From: Aquimarina acroporae
GTDB lineage: Bacteria; Bacteroidota; Bacteroidia; Flavobacteriales; Flavobacteriaceae
Assembly: GCF_023195925.1 (NCBI RefSeq)
Contig: NZ_JALPRE010000001.1
Location: 744,001 to 808,000 of the forward strand
Direction of reading: 5' to 3'
DNA length: 64,000 nt
In this document: piece after piece, positions 16,886-25,287 of the stretch
Numbering within the stretch: the first letter of the stretch is position 1
Layout: each line of letters starts with the position of its first letter
Position numbers and translations under genes: made by a program
The notes under the pieces: generated by a model
What the model was told of the DNA's origin: nothing
The model's database searches: none
The model's input: the letters and a program-made list of their open reading frames with translations, nothing else

Positions 16886-17449
16886 TTATCGAAGACCGAG
16901 CATTCCTTTCTTCACCGCTTCACTGGCAGGTTCTTCTCCTAACCATATTTTGAATAAAGCGTATTTAAAATCTCTTCCTTCTATAACACCAAGTTCTTTA
17001 TTGTTTTTGTAGGCTTTAACTCCTACTCCTTTTACATAAACAAGGTCAAAAACGTCTTTCTTTACGATAGGTTCTGAAAAAAACTTGATAAATTTTGTAA
17101 TTCTATCATCGAGACTTTTAGTATTTCCGAACGTTGCTTTATTAAAACCATCCTTTACAGCTTTAATCATCTTCTTTTGCGTCACAAAACCTGAAACTAT
17201 ATCTAATTTAATAGCCATAGTTTCATCAGCATCCAAAACTTCTTTTGGATCATTGCTGCGTTTTTGTAAGTAAAGAGCTCCTTCATACAGATCTACCCAT
17301 AACATTTGTCTAGTACCATAGCCATTGATCTTCAAAGTAACTCCTCCAAACTCTTGTTCTATAGGTAAAATGGTCTTTCCTGCTTTTATTTGAGCAAAAG
17401 CAGAAGACATAGAGCACAACGCTACCAGTATTAAGGTAATTTTCTTCAT
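16886..17449 (-). CDS. Exported chalcone-isomerase-like protein (paralogue 2)
   Basis: The 187-residue protein has a signal peptide (MKKITLILVALCSMSSAFAQ). It shares with paralogue 1 the blocks YEGALYLQKR, DADETMAIKL, MIKAVKDGFNKATFGNTKSLDDRI and the near-identical GRDFKYALFKIWLGEEPA. This pair is visibly closer to each other than to paralogue 3. The protein is periplasmic or surface-exposed, with function unproven. No promoter box of the usual kind is clear upstream. It ends at the long hairpin. Confidence 0.8.
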   Translation of the reverse strand: MKKITLILVALCSMSSAFAQIKAGKTILPIEQEFGGVTLKINGYGTRQMLWVDLYEGALYLQKRSNDPKEVLDADETMAIKLDIVSGFVTQKKMIKAVKDGFNKATFGNTKSLDDRITKFIKFFSEPIVKKDVFDLVYVKGVGVKAYKNNKELGVIEGRDFKYALFKIWLGEEPASEAVKKGMLGLR

Positions 17450-17597
17450 TTTTAATTAAGGTTTATTTGGGGTGTGTTAATATTTAACTCTCTTTGTTCC
17501 AGCAGGCTAATATATAACAATTTATTATGCACGCACAATATTTTGACGAATGTTTACCTAAAATTACTAAAAAAATACAATAATATCTCGTTGATTT

Positions 17598-18158
17598 TTA
17601 ATTACCTAACATTCCTTTTTTCAAGCCCTTATCAGCTGGTTTATCTCCTAACCAGATATTAAAAAGTGCTTTTTTAAAATCTAGACCGGTAACATGTCCT
17701 TTTTCTTTACCATCCTTATAAATTACACTTCCTTTTCCTTTTTCGTAGACAATGTCATAAACCTGTCCCACTTCTATTTCATCTTTAATAAAGCCGATAA
17801 ACTTTTCTACTCTATCTTTTATAGGTCCAACATTACCATTGGTAGCTTTATCAAAACCATCTCTAAGTGCACCGGCCATTTTACTTCTAGACATCATGCT
17901 AGACTCGATATGCAATTCTATTGCCATTGTTTCGTCTGCATTTGCAATCGCACTTGCTTTATTGCTTTTCTTTTTAAGGTATAAAGCTCCTGCATAGATA
18001 TCAAAAAAGAACTTCGTTCTAATTCCTCCTCCATTAAAAACTAGGCTTTCCCCATTAAATGTTACTTTTTCTGGAAGAGAAGATTCCCCTATTTTTATTT
18101 GGGCATTTGCCGATAAAACAAGTAAAAAGGTTAAAAACAATAGACTAAATTTCTTCAT
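17598..18158 (-). CDS. Exported chalcone-isomerase-like protein (paralogue 3)
   Basis: The 186-residue protein has a signal peptide (to SANAQ, about residue 19) and the same fold blocks as its two neighbours, but more diverged: YAGALYLKKKS, NADETMAIEL, MAGALRDGFDKATNGN, GLDFKKALFNIWLGDKPA, and the end KKGMLGN. The shared core suggests tandem duplication followed by divergence. yihY lies 29 bases upstream on the same strand, so read-through from nadC-yihY is possible. Confidence 0.8.
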   Translation of the reverse strand: MKKFSLLFLTFLLVLSANAQIKIGESSLPEKVTFNGESLVFNGGGIRTKFFFDIYAGALYLKKKSNKASAIANADETMAIELHIESSMMSRSKMAGALRDGFDKATNGNVGPIKDRVEKFIGFIKDEIEVGQVYDIVYEKGKGSVIYKDGKEKGHVTGLDFKKALFNIWLGDKPADKGLKKGMLGN

Positions 18159-18187
18159 TTTATTAATTTGAGTTATGTGTTAATTAT

Positions 18188-19105
18188 TTATGTATTAAAA
18201 TTTTTCTTCAATTGAATTAATGATGCATTCAATTCAAAGCCCAATAGCAACAAATTAGCATTGAGCCAGATATACAGCATTAAAATTAGCATGGCACCTA
18301 TTGATCCATATAATTGATTATAATTTGAAAAGTTATCTATATAAATTCCAAACAAATACGTAGTAATTATGATCAAAAAGGTGGTCATAAAAGCTCCTGG
18401 TGAAAAGAACCTATTTTGTTTTCCTTCTGAGGTGCCAAAATAAAACAATGTTGCAATGATTACAAATATCATAAAAACAAATAATGCATATTTACCCACA
18501 GTAAGCCAAAAAACAGTGTCATCAACCATTCCTATTTTATTCAAATTATCTACCAAATATGTAAAATAAATAGTACCTATAATGGTGATTAACAATAACG
18601 ATGCCACAATTATTGACACCCCCAAGGCTACCACATATTGTTTAATAAAGTTGCGATTTAAGGTCACATGATAAGAATATTCAAATCCTGAAAAAACAGC
18701 ATTTATTCCATTAGTCATCAAAAAAATAGACAATAAAAAAACAGTAGATAGCAACCCCCCTCTAGGATTTGAAGCGATATCATCAAAAATGACTTTAAAA
18801 AAATCTGATGACTGTTTAGGCAAAGCTTCATTAATAAACTCAAAAAAATTCTCTTGATTGATCGGTAGATATGGTATGAGGTTTAAAAGAAATAACAAAA
18901 AGGGAAATAGAGAAAGAAAAAAACTCCATGAAATAGAACTAGCCCTAGCCGAAAAAGTTCCTTTTATAATCCCTATACTATATATTTCTATTAAATCATA
19001 AACAGACAAACCTTCAAAACCAGGAAGAACAAGTTTTTTCCCAAATTTAACCAATAGGTTAATTACAGGAATTTTATTAAGCTTATCTTCAATGTTTTTA
19101 GACAT
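18188..19105 (-). CDS. YihY/BrkB-type inner-membrane protein
   Basis: The 305-residue protein has six hydrophobic segments and the family signature ARASSISWSFFLSLFPFLLFLL near residues 52-73. Further conserved parts are NAVFSGFEYSY near 135 and the C-terminal GSIGAMLILMLYIWLNANLLLLG. Homologues were once called RNase BN, an assignment known to be wrong; a transporter or virulence role has been proposed, without consensus. It starts 3 bases after nadC, so it is probably translated from the same mRNA. Confidence 0.85.
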   Translation of the reverse strand: MSKNIEDKLNKIPVINLLVKFGKKLVLPGFEGLSVYDLIEIYSIGIIKGTFSARASSISWSFFLSLFPFLLFLLNLIPYLPINQENFFEFINEALPKQSSDFFKVIFDDIASNPRGGLLSTVFLLSIFLMTNGINAVFSGFEYSYHVTLNRNFIKQYVVALGVSIIVASLLLITIIGTIYFTYLVDNLNKIGMVDDTVFWLTVGKYALFVFMIFVIIATLFYFGTSEGKQNRFFSPGAFMTTFLIIITTYLFGIYIDNFSNYNQLYGSIGAMLILMLYIWLNANLLLLGFELNASLIQLKKNFNT

Positions 19106-19108
19106 ATT

Positions 19109-19966
19109 CTACATTGCTTTCAAACTCAAATCAAGATTATATACCGAGTGTGTCAAAGCCCCACTACTTATATAATCCACACCACATTCTGCATATTTAC
19201 GAACGGTTTTTTCATTGATACCTCCACTAGATTCTGTCAAGCAGGTATTCCCAATAAGACTAACAGCTTTTTTGGTATCTTCGTAATTAAAGTTATCAAT
19301 CAAAATTCTGTAAACACCAGGAGTTTTAAGAATCTCTTCGATTTCATTCAAATCTCTGGCTTCAACTATAATTTTAAGGTCTAATCCCTGATCGTCAAGG
19401 TATTTTTTAGTCATTTCTATTGCCTGGGTGATACCACCAGCAAAATCAATATGATTATCTTTCAGCATTACCATATCATATAATGCAAAACGATGATTCT
19501 CTCCTCCTCCTATTTTTACAGCCCATTTTTCTAAAGCTCTTATTCCCGGAGTCGTTTTACGAGTGTCTAAAATTCGTGTACCAGTTCCTTCTAGTAATTC
19601 TACGAAGTAATTGGTTTTAGTAGCTATTGCACTCATTCGCTGCATTGCATTAAGCACTAATCGCTCTGCCTTTAGAATAGATTGAGAGCTTCCGGAAACA
19701 TAGAAGGCTTCATCTCCATACTTCACTTTGGAACCATCTTCAATTTTTACATCAATCTCCATTTCGGGATCGACATAAGCAAATACTCTTTTTGCAAAAT
19801 CCACACCAGCCAAAATACCTTCATCTTTTACTAATAGTTTTGCTTTTCCTGTTGCTGTTTTGGGTATACAGGCCAAAGAACTATGGTCTCCGTCCCCAAC
19901 ATCTTCTCTAATAGCATTTGAGATTATTAAATCAACTTCTTTATTGAACTGCTCTTCGCTAATCAT
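19109..19966 (-). CDS. nadC: Quinolinate phosphoribosyltransferase (carboxylating)
   Basis: This cytoplasmic enzyme makes nicotinate mononucleotide from quinolinate and PRPP in NAD synthesis. The 285 residues include the N-terminal REDVGDGDHSS, the active-site LDTRKTTPGIRALEKWAVKIGGGENHR (about 138-164), the DNHI motif, the EARDLNE strand and the C-terminal glycine-rich ESSGGIN and DYISSGALTHSV phosphate loops. It is complete. It is divergent from rlmH with only 49 bases between starts, and no nadA or nadB lies nearby. Confidence 0.97.
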   Translation of the reverse strand: MISEEQFNKEVDLIISNAIREDVGDGDHSSLACIPKTATGKAKLLVKDEGILAGVDFAKRVFAYVDPEMEIDVKIEDGSKVKYGDEAFYVSGSSQSILKAERLVLNAMQRMSAIATKTNYFVELLEGTGTRILDTRKTTPGIRALEKWAVKIGGGENHRFALYDMVMLKDNHIDFAGGITQAIEMTKKYLDDQGLDLKIIVEARDLNEIEEILKTPGVYRILIDNFNYEDTKKAVSLIGNTCLTESSGGINEKTVRKYAECGVDYISSGALTHSVYNLDLSLKAM

Positions 19967-20015
19967 ATTATATGGTTATTTTTGCTAATGTAGCAAAGTA
20001 AATGATAATTGTAAA

Positions 20016-20489
20016 ATGACCATAAAATTACTTGCCGTTGGCAAAACTGACAACAAACAACTTAACGAGCTTATAAACATCTATATCAACAGATTAAAAC
20101 ATTATGTAAAATTCGATTTTGAAATCATCGTAGACATAAAAAATGCTAAAAATCTGAGTGAAACTCAACAAAAAGACAAAGAAGGAAAGCTTATACTCAA
20201 TAAATTACAGACCACAGATTTTGTAATATTATTAGATGAAAACGGAAAGCAATATAGCTCTGTTGGGTTTTCAGAATTACTTCAAAAACAAATGAATAGT
20301 GGTGTTAAAAGATTAGTCTTTATTATTGGTGGTCCGTATGGTTTTAGTCAAGAAATCTATCAAAGATCTAATAGTAAACTATCTCTATCTAAAATGACTT
20401 TTTCGCACCAAATGATTCGTTTGTTCTTTGTTGAACAATTATATCGAGGGTTCACTATTTTGAAAAACGAACCATATCATCATCGATAA
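20016..20489 (+). CDS. rlmH: 23S rRNA (pseudouridine-1915-N3)-methyltransferase
   Basis: The 157-residue SPOUT-class enzyme methylates pseudouridine 1915 of helix 69. It shows the knotted SAM-binding loop FIIGGPYGFS (about 105-113), the LSLSKMTFSHQMIRLFFVEQLYRG block and the invariant C-terminal NEPYHHR. The length is normal. Confidence 0.97.
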   Translation: MTIKLLAVGKTDNKQLNELINIYINRLKHYVKFDFEIIVDIKNAKNLSETQQKDKEGKLILNKLQTTDFVILLDENGKQYSSVGFSELLQKQMNSGVKRLVFIIGGPYGFSQEIYQRSNSKLSLSKMTFSHQMIRLFFVEQLYRGFTILKNEPYHHR

Positions 20490-20549
20490 CATTGACAGAA
20501 AACTATAATGGATTAATTATTACATTTGCTGACCAAATAACCATTTACA

Positions 20550-21458
20550 ATGATCCTATCCTTTCTGAAGCTTATAAAATTTGACAATCTTATCGTAATT
20601 GCTCTGGCCCAACTTTGCGTAAAATATGGTCTTTTCGAGCCGTTTGGTATTGCAATTACCTTAAACGGTCTAGGTATCGCTTTACTTACCTTAGCAACTG
20701 TTTCAATAGCAGCGGCGGGGAATATCATATTAGAAATTTACGATCAGGACACTTCTAGCACAAAAGGAAGATTACTTTATGACCATATTTCTGAAAAGTC
20801 AGCCAATATCTGGTTTATCCTTTTTAATTGTATTGGAGTACTTATTGGATTTTATTTGGCTAATATGATAGGAAGACCAGGGTTTGTGGCGCTATTCATT
20901 ATAACTTCTGGTATGTTTTATATTTACGCAACGTATTTGAAGGAAATTTTGGTAGTAAAAAATCTTAGTATAGCGCTTCTTGTTTCCTTGAGTATATTGG
21001 TAGTTGGATTGTTTGATCTTTTACCTGCGATTACCGAAAAAAACAAAGCGTCTCAAACCGTTATTTTTTCTATCATTTTTGACTACTCTATTTTTGCTTT
21101 TACCATCATTATACTAAGAGAAATTATCAAAGATTGTTTACGAATAGATAAAGATCATAATTTAAGTATCAATACGATTCCTATAACCCTTGGAAAAGAC
21201 AGGACCATTAAATTGGTAGGTGCTTTGACTATAATTCCCATAGCACTTGTTTTGTATTATATCTATAGTTATCTATTCTCAAACAGTACAGCAGTACTAT
21301 TATTCCTTACAGGAATTGTAGCTCCTCTTATCTATTTCATCATCAAATGTTTTACTTTTGATACCGACAAAGATTTAAAGATATTGAAAGGTATTTTAAA
21401 AATCGTTTTGATAATTTCTTCTTTATCTCTACTCGTTTATCAATATATTTTGATGTAA
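20550..21458 (+). CDS. UbiA-family prenyltransferase-like protein with a degenerate first Asp motif
   Basis: The 302-residue protein has about eight hydrophobic helices and the UbiA layout. The second acidic motif is present (REIIKDCLRIDKD near residue 190, followed by SINTIPITLGKD). At the first motif, where relatives read NDxxD followed by an NKP-type loop, this protein has LEIYDQDTSSTKG, so the first Asn-Asp is replaced by Leu-Glu and the loop is lost. Relatives attach geranylgeranyl or similar chains to quinone or glycerol-phosphate acceptors. With this change it may be inactive or may use an altered substrate. It precedes maf by 3 bases. Confidence 0.7.
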   Translation: MILSFLKLIKFDNLIVIALAQLCVKYGLFEPFGIAITLNGLGIALLTLATVSIAAAGNIILEIYDQDTSSTKGRLLYDHISEKSANIWFILFNCIGVLIGFYLANMIGRPGFVALFIITSGMFYIYATYLKEILVVKNLSIALLVSLSILVVGLFDLLPAITEKNKASQTVIFSIIFDYSIFAFTIIILREIIKDCLRIDKDHNLSINTIPITLGKDRTIKLVGALTIIPIALVLYYIYSYLFSNSTAVLLFLTGIVAPLIYFIIKCFTFDTDKDLKILKGILKIVLIISSLSLLVYQYILM

Positions 21459-21461
21459 ATC

Positions 21462-22049
21462 ATGCTCAAAGATCTTCTTAAAAAACATCGATTAATACTA
21501 GCCTCTGGCTCACCCAGAAGGCAACAATTTTTCAAAGATTTAGAACTCGATTTTGTTATTCAACTTAAAGAAGTAGAAGAAATATATCCCGAACATCTTA
21601 AGGCAGAAGAAATTTCAGATTACTTGGCAAAGTTAAAAGCTCAAGCTTTTACTGAGCTATCTCCTTATGATATTTTAGTTACCAGCGATACTATCGTTTG
21701 GCATAAAGGTAAGGCCCTGGGAAAACCTAAAAACTTAGAAGAAGCCTCCAAAATCATTCATTCTTTATCTGATGATACTCATGAAGTAATTACCTCGGTT
21801 TGCTTTAAAACTATCGATACTATTAAAGTCGTTCACCATGCAACCAAAGTTACTTTCAAACCTCTTTCTACTGCAGAAATTGAGCACTACGTTCACACTT
21901 ATAAGCCTTTGGATAAAGCTGGAGCTTACGGTATACAGGAATGGATTGGTCATATTGGAATATTACATATTGAAGGTAGTTACTTCAACGTAATGGGACT
22001 ACCTACACATCTTGTTTATGAAACGTTAATTGAACTTGCCACATCCTAG
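21462..22049 (+). CDS. maf: Maf-like nucleotide pyrophosphatase
   Basis: The 195-residue protein shows the Maf motifs: ILASGSPRR near residue 13, the SDTIVWHKGKALGKP active-site strand near 70-85, a DDTHEVITSVC strand and DKAGAYGIQEW near 147. Members hydrolyse dTTP, UTP or modified nucleotides as house-cleaning enzymes. The Trp-His in place of the usual small residues after DTIV is common in Bacteroidota. It is translationally close to the UbiA-like gene upstream. Confidence 0.93.
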   Translation: MLKDLLKKHRLILASGSPRRQQFFKDLELDFVIQLKEVEEIYPEHLKAEEISDYLAKLKAQAFTELSPYDILVTSDTIVWHKGKALGKPKNLEEASKIIHSLSDDTHEVITSVCFKTIDTIKVVHHATKVTFKPLSTAEIEHYVHTYKPLDKAGAYGIQEWIGHIGILHIEGSYFNVMGLPTHLVYETLIELATS

Positions 22050-22166
22050 CTTTATTGTAATTTGCACAGAAACAGGCCAAAAGAGTCCTTTCATAACCAC
22101 TTCTTCAAACCACGTAAGAATTGGGTTATATAACGACTATTCTATCATAATTTTAAACTTGATAAG

Positions 22167-23099
22167 ATGAAGAAAACAATAGTATCATTTTTAATACTCA
22201 TCGCTTTGGTAATTATTGCTTGTAGTAATATTGCTACCGATACTTCAGCAAACACTGAAACCAATCAAAACATGACTGTTGATGCACCAACAAAAGCATT
22301 AACAGAGGAATTTAAAAAATATTGGTACGCTGGTGAAGCAGAAATCACCTCATACAAACTTGAACAAGCACGATATGGTGAAATGAGAAATGGAACAGCG
22401 GTACTTATTTATGTCACAGAAGATTTCCTTCCTAAAATACAAGTAAAAGCAGATCAACAATCTGCTAAAAACATACCGGTACTCAAGTTAAATGCAACCA
22501 AAAAATTTAATACCGGTATTTACCCTTATTCGATCATGCAAAGTACTTTTTATCCTGTAAGCGACAATAAACATGCTATCAAAGTTTCTAGTTCTATGCA
22601 GGAATGGTGTGGTCATGTTTATGCACAGCTTAATAATAAGGAAAGTTTTGACATTATGTCTCATTCTTATTTTCAGGGAGAAGCAGATCAAAATTTTAGT
22701 ATCGATAAAAACATACTCGAGAACGAATTATGGACCAAGATTAGGATCCATCCTGAAGATTTACCTACCGGGAACCTTAAAATTATACCTTCATTTGAAT
22801 ACACAAGATTAAGACATAAGGAAATTAAAGCATACAACGCAAAAGTGACATTAGAAAAGAAAGATAATCTCAACACCTATACAATTACATACCCTTCATT
22901 AAACAGAAGTCTTAGCATCATTTTTAACACTAGTTTTCCTTATGAAATTGAGGAATGGACCGAAACATTTAAAAGCGGTTTTGGACCAAATGCAAAAGAA
23001 TTGACTACCAAGGCAACAAAAATAAAAAGTATCAAATCTGCTTATTGGGGTAAAAACAGTAATAAAGACGAAATTCTTAGAGAAGAACTCGGATTATAA
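22167..23099 (+). CDS. Conserved lipoprotein, often mislabelled as a Maf protein
   Basis: The 310-residue protein has a lipoprotein signal (lipobox IIACS near residue 19) and an all-beta-looking body. It includes a MQEWCGHVYAQLN block and a C-terminal strand-rich region (NTYTITYPSLNRSLSIIF). It has no SGSPRR or other Maf motif. From memory, homologues in flavobacterial databases carry the name septum formation inhibitor Maf because they sit beside maf; the sequence here gives no support for that name. Function unknown. The pterin dehydratase gene follows after 29 bases. Confidence 0.7.
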   Translation: MKKTIVSFLILIALVIIACSNIATDTSANTETNQNMTVDAPTKALTEEFKKYWYAGEAEITSYKLEQARYGEMRNGTAVLIYVTEDFLPKIQVKADQQSAKNIPVLKLNATKKFNTGIYPYSIMQSTFYPVSDNKHAIKVSSSMQEWCGHVYAQLNNKESFDIMSHSYFQGEADQNFSIDKNILENELWTKIRIHPEDLPTGNLKIIPSFEYTRLRHKEIKAYNAKVTLEKKDNLNTYTITYPSLNRSLSIIFNTSFPYEIEEWTETFKSGFGPNAKELTTKATKIKSIKSAYWGKNSNKDEILREELGL

Positions 23100-23128
23100 A
23101 AATTTATAAAATCAATATAGTAACCAAC

Positions 23129-23416
23129 ATGAAAAAACTTTCAGAATCTGAAATACAAGAAAAACTAAAAACTGTCGATGGATGGGAATATCATGAGAAT
23201 GCTCTTCATACTACATTCGAATTCAATGATTTTAAAGATGCGTTTTCGGTTATGACTCGTATTGCATTTGAGGCAGAGATACAACAACACCATCCAGACT
23301 GGTCCAATGTCTATAATAAACTACAAATAAGTCTTTCTACTCACGATGCAGGTGGAATTACGGAAAACGATTTCAAGCTAGCCAAAACTATTGACCAAAT
23401 TATCGAAGGAGATTAG
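23129..23416 (+). CDS. phhB: Pterin-4a-carbinolamine dehydratase
   Basis: The 95-residue protein has the family core: GWEYHENALHTTFEF, then the active-site EIQQHHPDWSNVYNKLQISLSTHDAGGIT (about residues 50-78). It dehydrates 4a-hydroxytetrahydrobiopterin, regenerating the cofactor of aromatic amino-acid hydroxylases, and can also act as a coactivator in animals. No phenylalanine hydroxylase lies nearby. It is complete and probably co-transcribed with the lipoprotein gene. Confidence 0.93.
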   Translation: MKKLSESEIQEKLKTVDGWEYHENALHTTFEFNDFKDAFSVMTRIAFEAEIQQHHPDWSNVYNKLQISLSTHDAGGITENDFKLAKTIDQIIEGD

Positions 23417-23467
23417 AAAAATAGGTCAAATTTATTCACTACTTATTAGATTGATATTGCACAAACA

Positions 23468-23499
23468 TTTGTCAAAAACTTGGTTTCTACTTATGTTTG
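23468..23499 (+). promoter_or_regulatory. Promoter of the YebC-family gene (full Bacteroidota consensus)
   Basis: TTTG (23468-23471) is followed after exactly 20 bases by TATGTTTG (23492-23499), a perfect TAnnTTTG. The ATG is 27 bases downstream. Confidence 0.8.
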
Positions 23500-23525
23500 T
23501 AATCAACAGATTTTAATATTTACAT

Positions 23526-24248
23526 ATGGGAAGAGCTTTTGAATTTAGAAAAGCACGTAAAATGAAACGTTGGTCTGCAATGGCCAAAGCGTTTACAAGA
23601 ATAGGTAAAGACATTGTCATGGCCGTTAAGGAAGGTGGTCCTGACCCAGATTCTAATTCTCGTTTGAGGGCAGTAATACAGAATGCTAAATCTGTTAATA
23701 TGCCTAAGGATAATATCGAAAGAGCTATCAAAAGAGCTTCAGACAAAAGTCAGGGCGATTATAAAGAAGTACTTTTCGAAGGTTATGCTCCTCATGGCAT
23801 TGCTATTTTAGTTGAAACTGCAACAGATAATAACAATCGTACTGTAGCCAATATTAGATCATATTTCAACAAATGTGACGGAAACCTTGGGACCTCCGGT
23901 TCGGTAGAGTTTATGTTTGATCACACTTGTAATTTTAGAATTAACGGGGAGGGAATAGATCCCGAAGAACTGGAACTGGAATTTATAGATTTCGGAGCCG
24001 AAGAAGTCTTTCAAGATGACGATGGAATATTAATATACGCGCCATTTGGAAGTTTTGGAACCATACAGAAAGAACTTGAAAGTCGTGAGATAGAAATATT
24101 ATCTTCAGGGTTTGAACGTATTCCCCAAGTCACAAAAAAACTAACTCCAGAACAGGCGGCAGATGTAGAAAAGCTATTAGAAAAAATTGAAGAAGATGAT
24201 GATGTACAAAATGTATATCATACCATGCAAGAGGATTCTGCAGAATAA
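23526..24248 (+). CDS. YebC/PmpR-family transcriptional or translational regulator
   Basis: The 240-residue cytosolic protein has the three-domain YebC layout: an N-terminal helical part (MGRAFEFRKARKMKRW, RIGKDIVMAVKEGG), NMPKDNIERAIKRAS near residue 60, and then EGYAPHGIAILVETATDNNNRTVANIRSYF. Homologues act as DNA-binding regulators or, in recent work, as translation factors that relieve proline stalling. Monocistronic, with a full promoter and a terminator. Confidence 0.95.
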   Translation: MGRAFEFRKARKMKRWSAMAKAFTRIGKDIVMAVKEGGPDPDSNSRLRAVIQNAKSVNMPKDNIERAIKRASDKSQGDYKEVLFEGYAPHGIAILVETATDNNNRTVANIRSYFNKCDGNLGTSGSVEFMFDHTCNFRINGEGIDPEELELEFIDFGAEEVFQDDDGILIYAPFGSFGTIQKELESREIEILSSGFERIPQVTKKLTPEQAADVEKLLEKIEEDDDVQNVYHTMQEDSAE

Positions 24249-24275
24249 AACAATCAGTGTTTTTTATTTAATACA

Positions 24276-24306
24276 AAAAGGAGCTATTTTGCATATAGCT
24301 CCTTTT
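24276..24306 (+). terminator. Terminator of the YebC-family gene
   Basis: A 12-bp stem (AAAAGGAGCTAT / ATAGCTCCTTTT) with a 7-base loop sits 27 bases after the stop. It lies between convergent genes and could work in both directions. Confidence 0.8.
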
Positions 24307-24356
24307 CTATTAATCACAAAAACCAACCAATACTCACAAAAAATCACTCTTGAGAC

Positions 24357-25085
24357 TTATTTTTTGTGCGCTTTTATTTTGGTTACAATTTCTTTGGTAT
24401 CATAAACGTGACTAGCTATCATTTTGAAATTAACCACCGAAGCTTCGTAAGCATTTAACCCAGGTAAAATAGCTCCTGCGGTAGCATCTTTTACCACGGC
24501 AACCCTAAATCCAGATTCTACTAAATCTCTCATATGAGATTCTGTACACAGGTTAGATGACATTCCTGCAAGAATTATGTTTTCAACACCATGTTTACGT
24601 AACTGTAATGCAAGATCATTAGACTCAGGACCATATACTTTATGGGGATTAGTAATTATTACATTATCTTCCTCAATATATTTTTTGTATCTATCTAACC
24701 AATCTGCTCCCGAACCCTCAAAACCATCTGTTCTTAAGGTATGGGTTCTATCAAACATATTTATTTTATGCATCAGAGCTTCTAGCGCTCCTTCTATTTT
24801 CCAATTATGATCATGCTTATAATAGTAATGAGGAGAAACAAATACCATCATTCCTTTCTCTTTTGCTACCTTAAATAGCTTTTCCAAATTCTCTACCGTA
24901 TGATTAGCTGTGACACTCTCGCCTACCACTCCCCAAGTAACCCCATCTGGACTTAGAAAATCATTTTGTGGATCCGTTATCACAATAGCTGTTCTAGAAT
25001 CAACCTCAAAACCAGGATCTGGTAACTGTGCATAAGCTGTAAATACATTTACGACCATAATGGTCATTATTATCATTTTTTTCAT
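24357..25085 (-). CDS. Exported isochorismatase-like cysteine hydrolase
   Basis: The 242-residue protein has a signal peptide (to about TAYAQ, residue 20) followed by an isochorismatase-fold domain. The catalytic triad is visible: Asp in VITDPQNDF, Lys in NPHKVYG and Cys in SSNLCTESHMRDL. The family hydrolyses amide or enol-ether bonds (nicotinamide, isochorismate, carbamates), and a periplasmic location is unusual. The YYYKHDHNW segment may bind a metal. The AraC-type regulator on the same strand upstream is a plausible controller, which is inference. Confidence 0.85.
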   Translation of the reverse strand: MKKMIIMTIMVVNVFTAYAQLPDPGFEVDSRTAIVITDPQNDFLSPDGVTWGVVGESVTANHTVENLEKLFKVAKEKGMMVFVSPHYYYKHDHNWKIEGALEALMHKINMFDRTHTLRTDGFEGSGADWLDRYKKYIEEDNVIITNPHKVYGPESNDLALQLRKHGVENIILAGMSSNLCTESHMRDLVESGFRVAVVKDATAGAILPGLNAYEASVVNFKMIASHVYDTKEIVTKIKAHKK

Positions 25086-25287
25086 AGTTCTATGTTTTTA
25101 TTTTTTTATGAAGAGAAACTTTTTCTCATTCGGCATTATTTAATCAAACAATGCAATACATTTTGATAATCATTTATTGATTACCCTACAAAGATCCTAA
25201 GTAGCTCGTATGATGAGGTAGGCAACTATTCCCTAATAGTTGGCAATTTTTCTCAACGCTTAGAGAGAACACAAAACCAAAAGTATA

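Noticed and set aside
18188..19105. Naming the YihY protein as ribonuclease BN
   Set aside because: The old name rests on a gene mix-up; the protein has six membrane helices and no nuclease motif.
22167..23099. Calling this a Maf protein
   Set aside because: No SGSPRR or DTxV motif, and it is a lipoprotein; the real maf is the gene before it.
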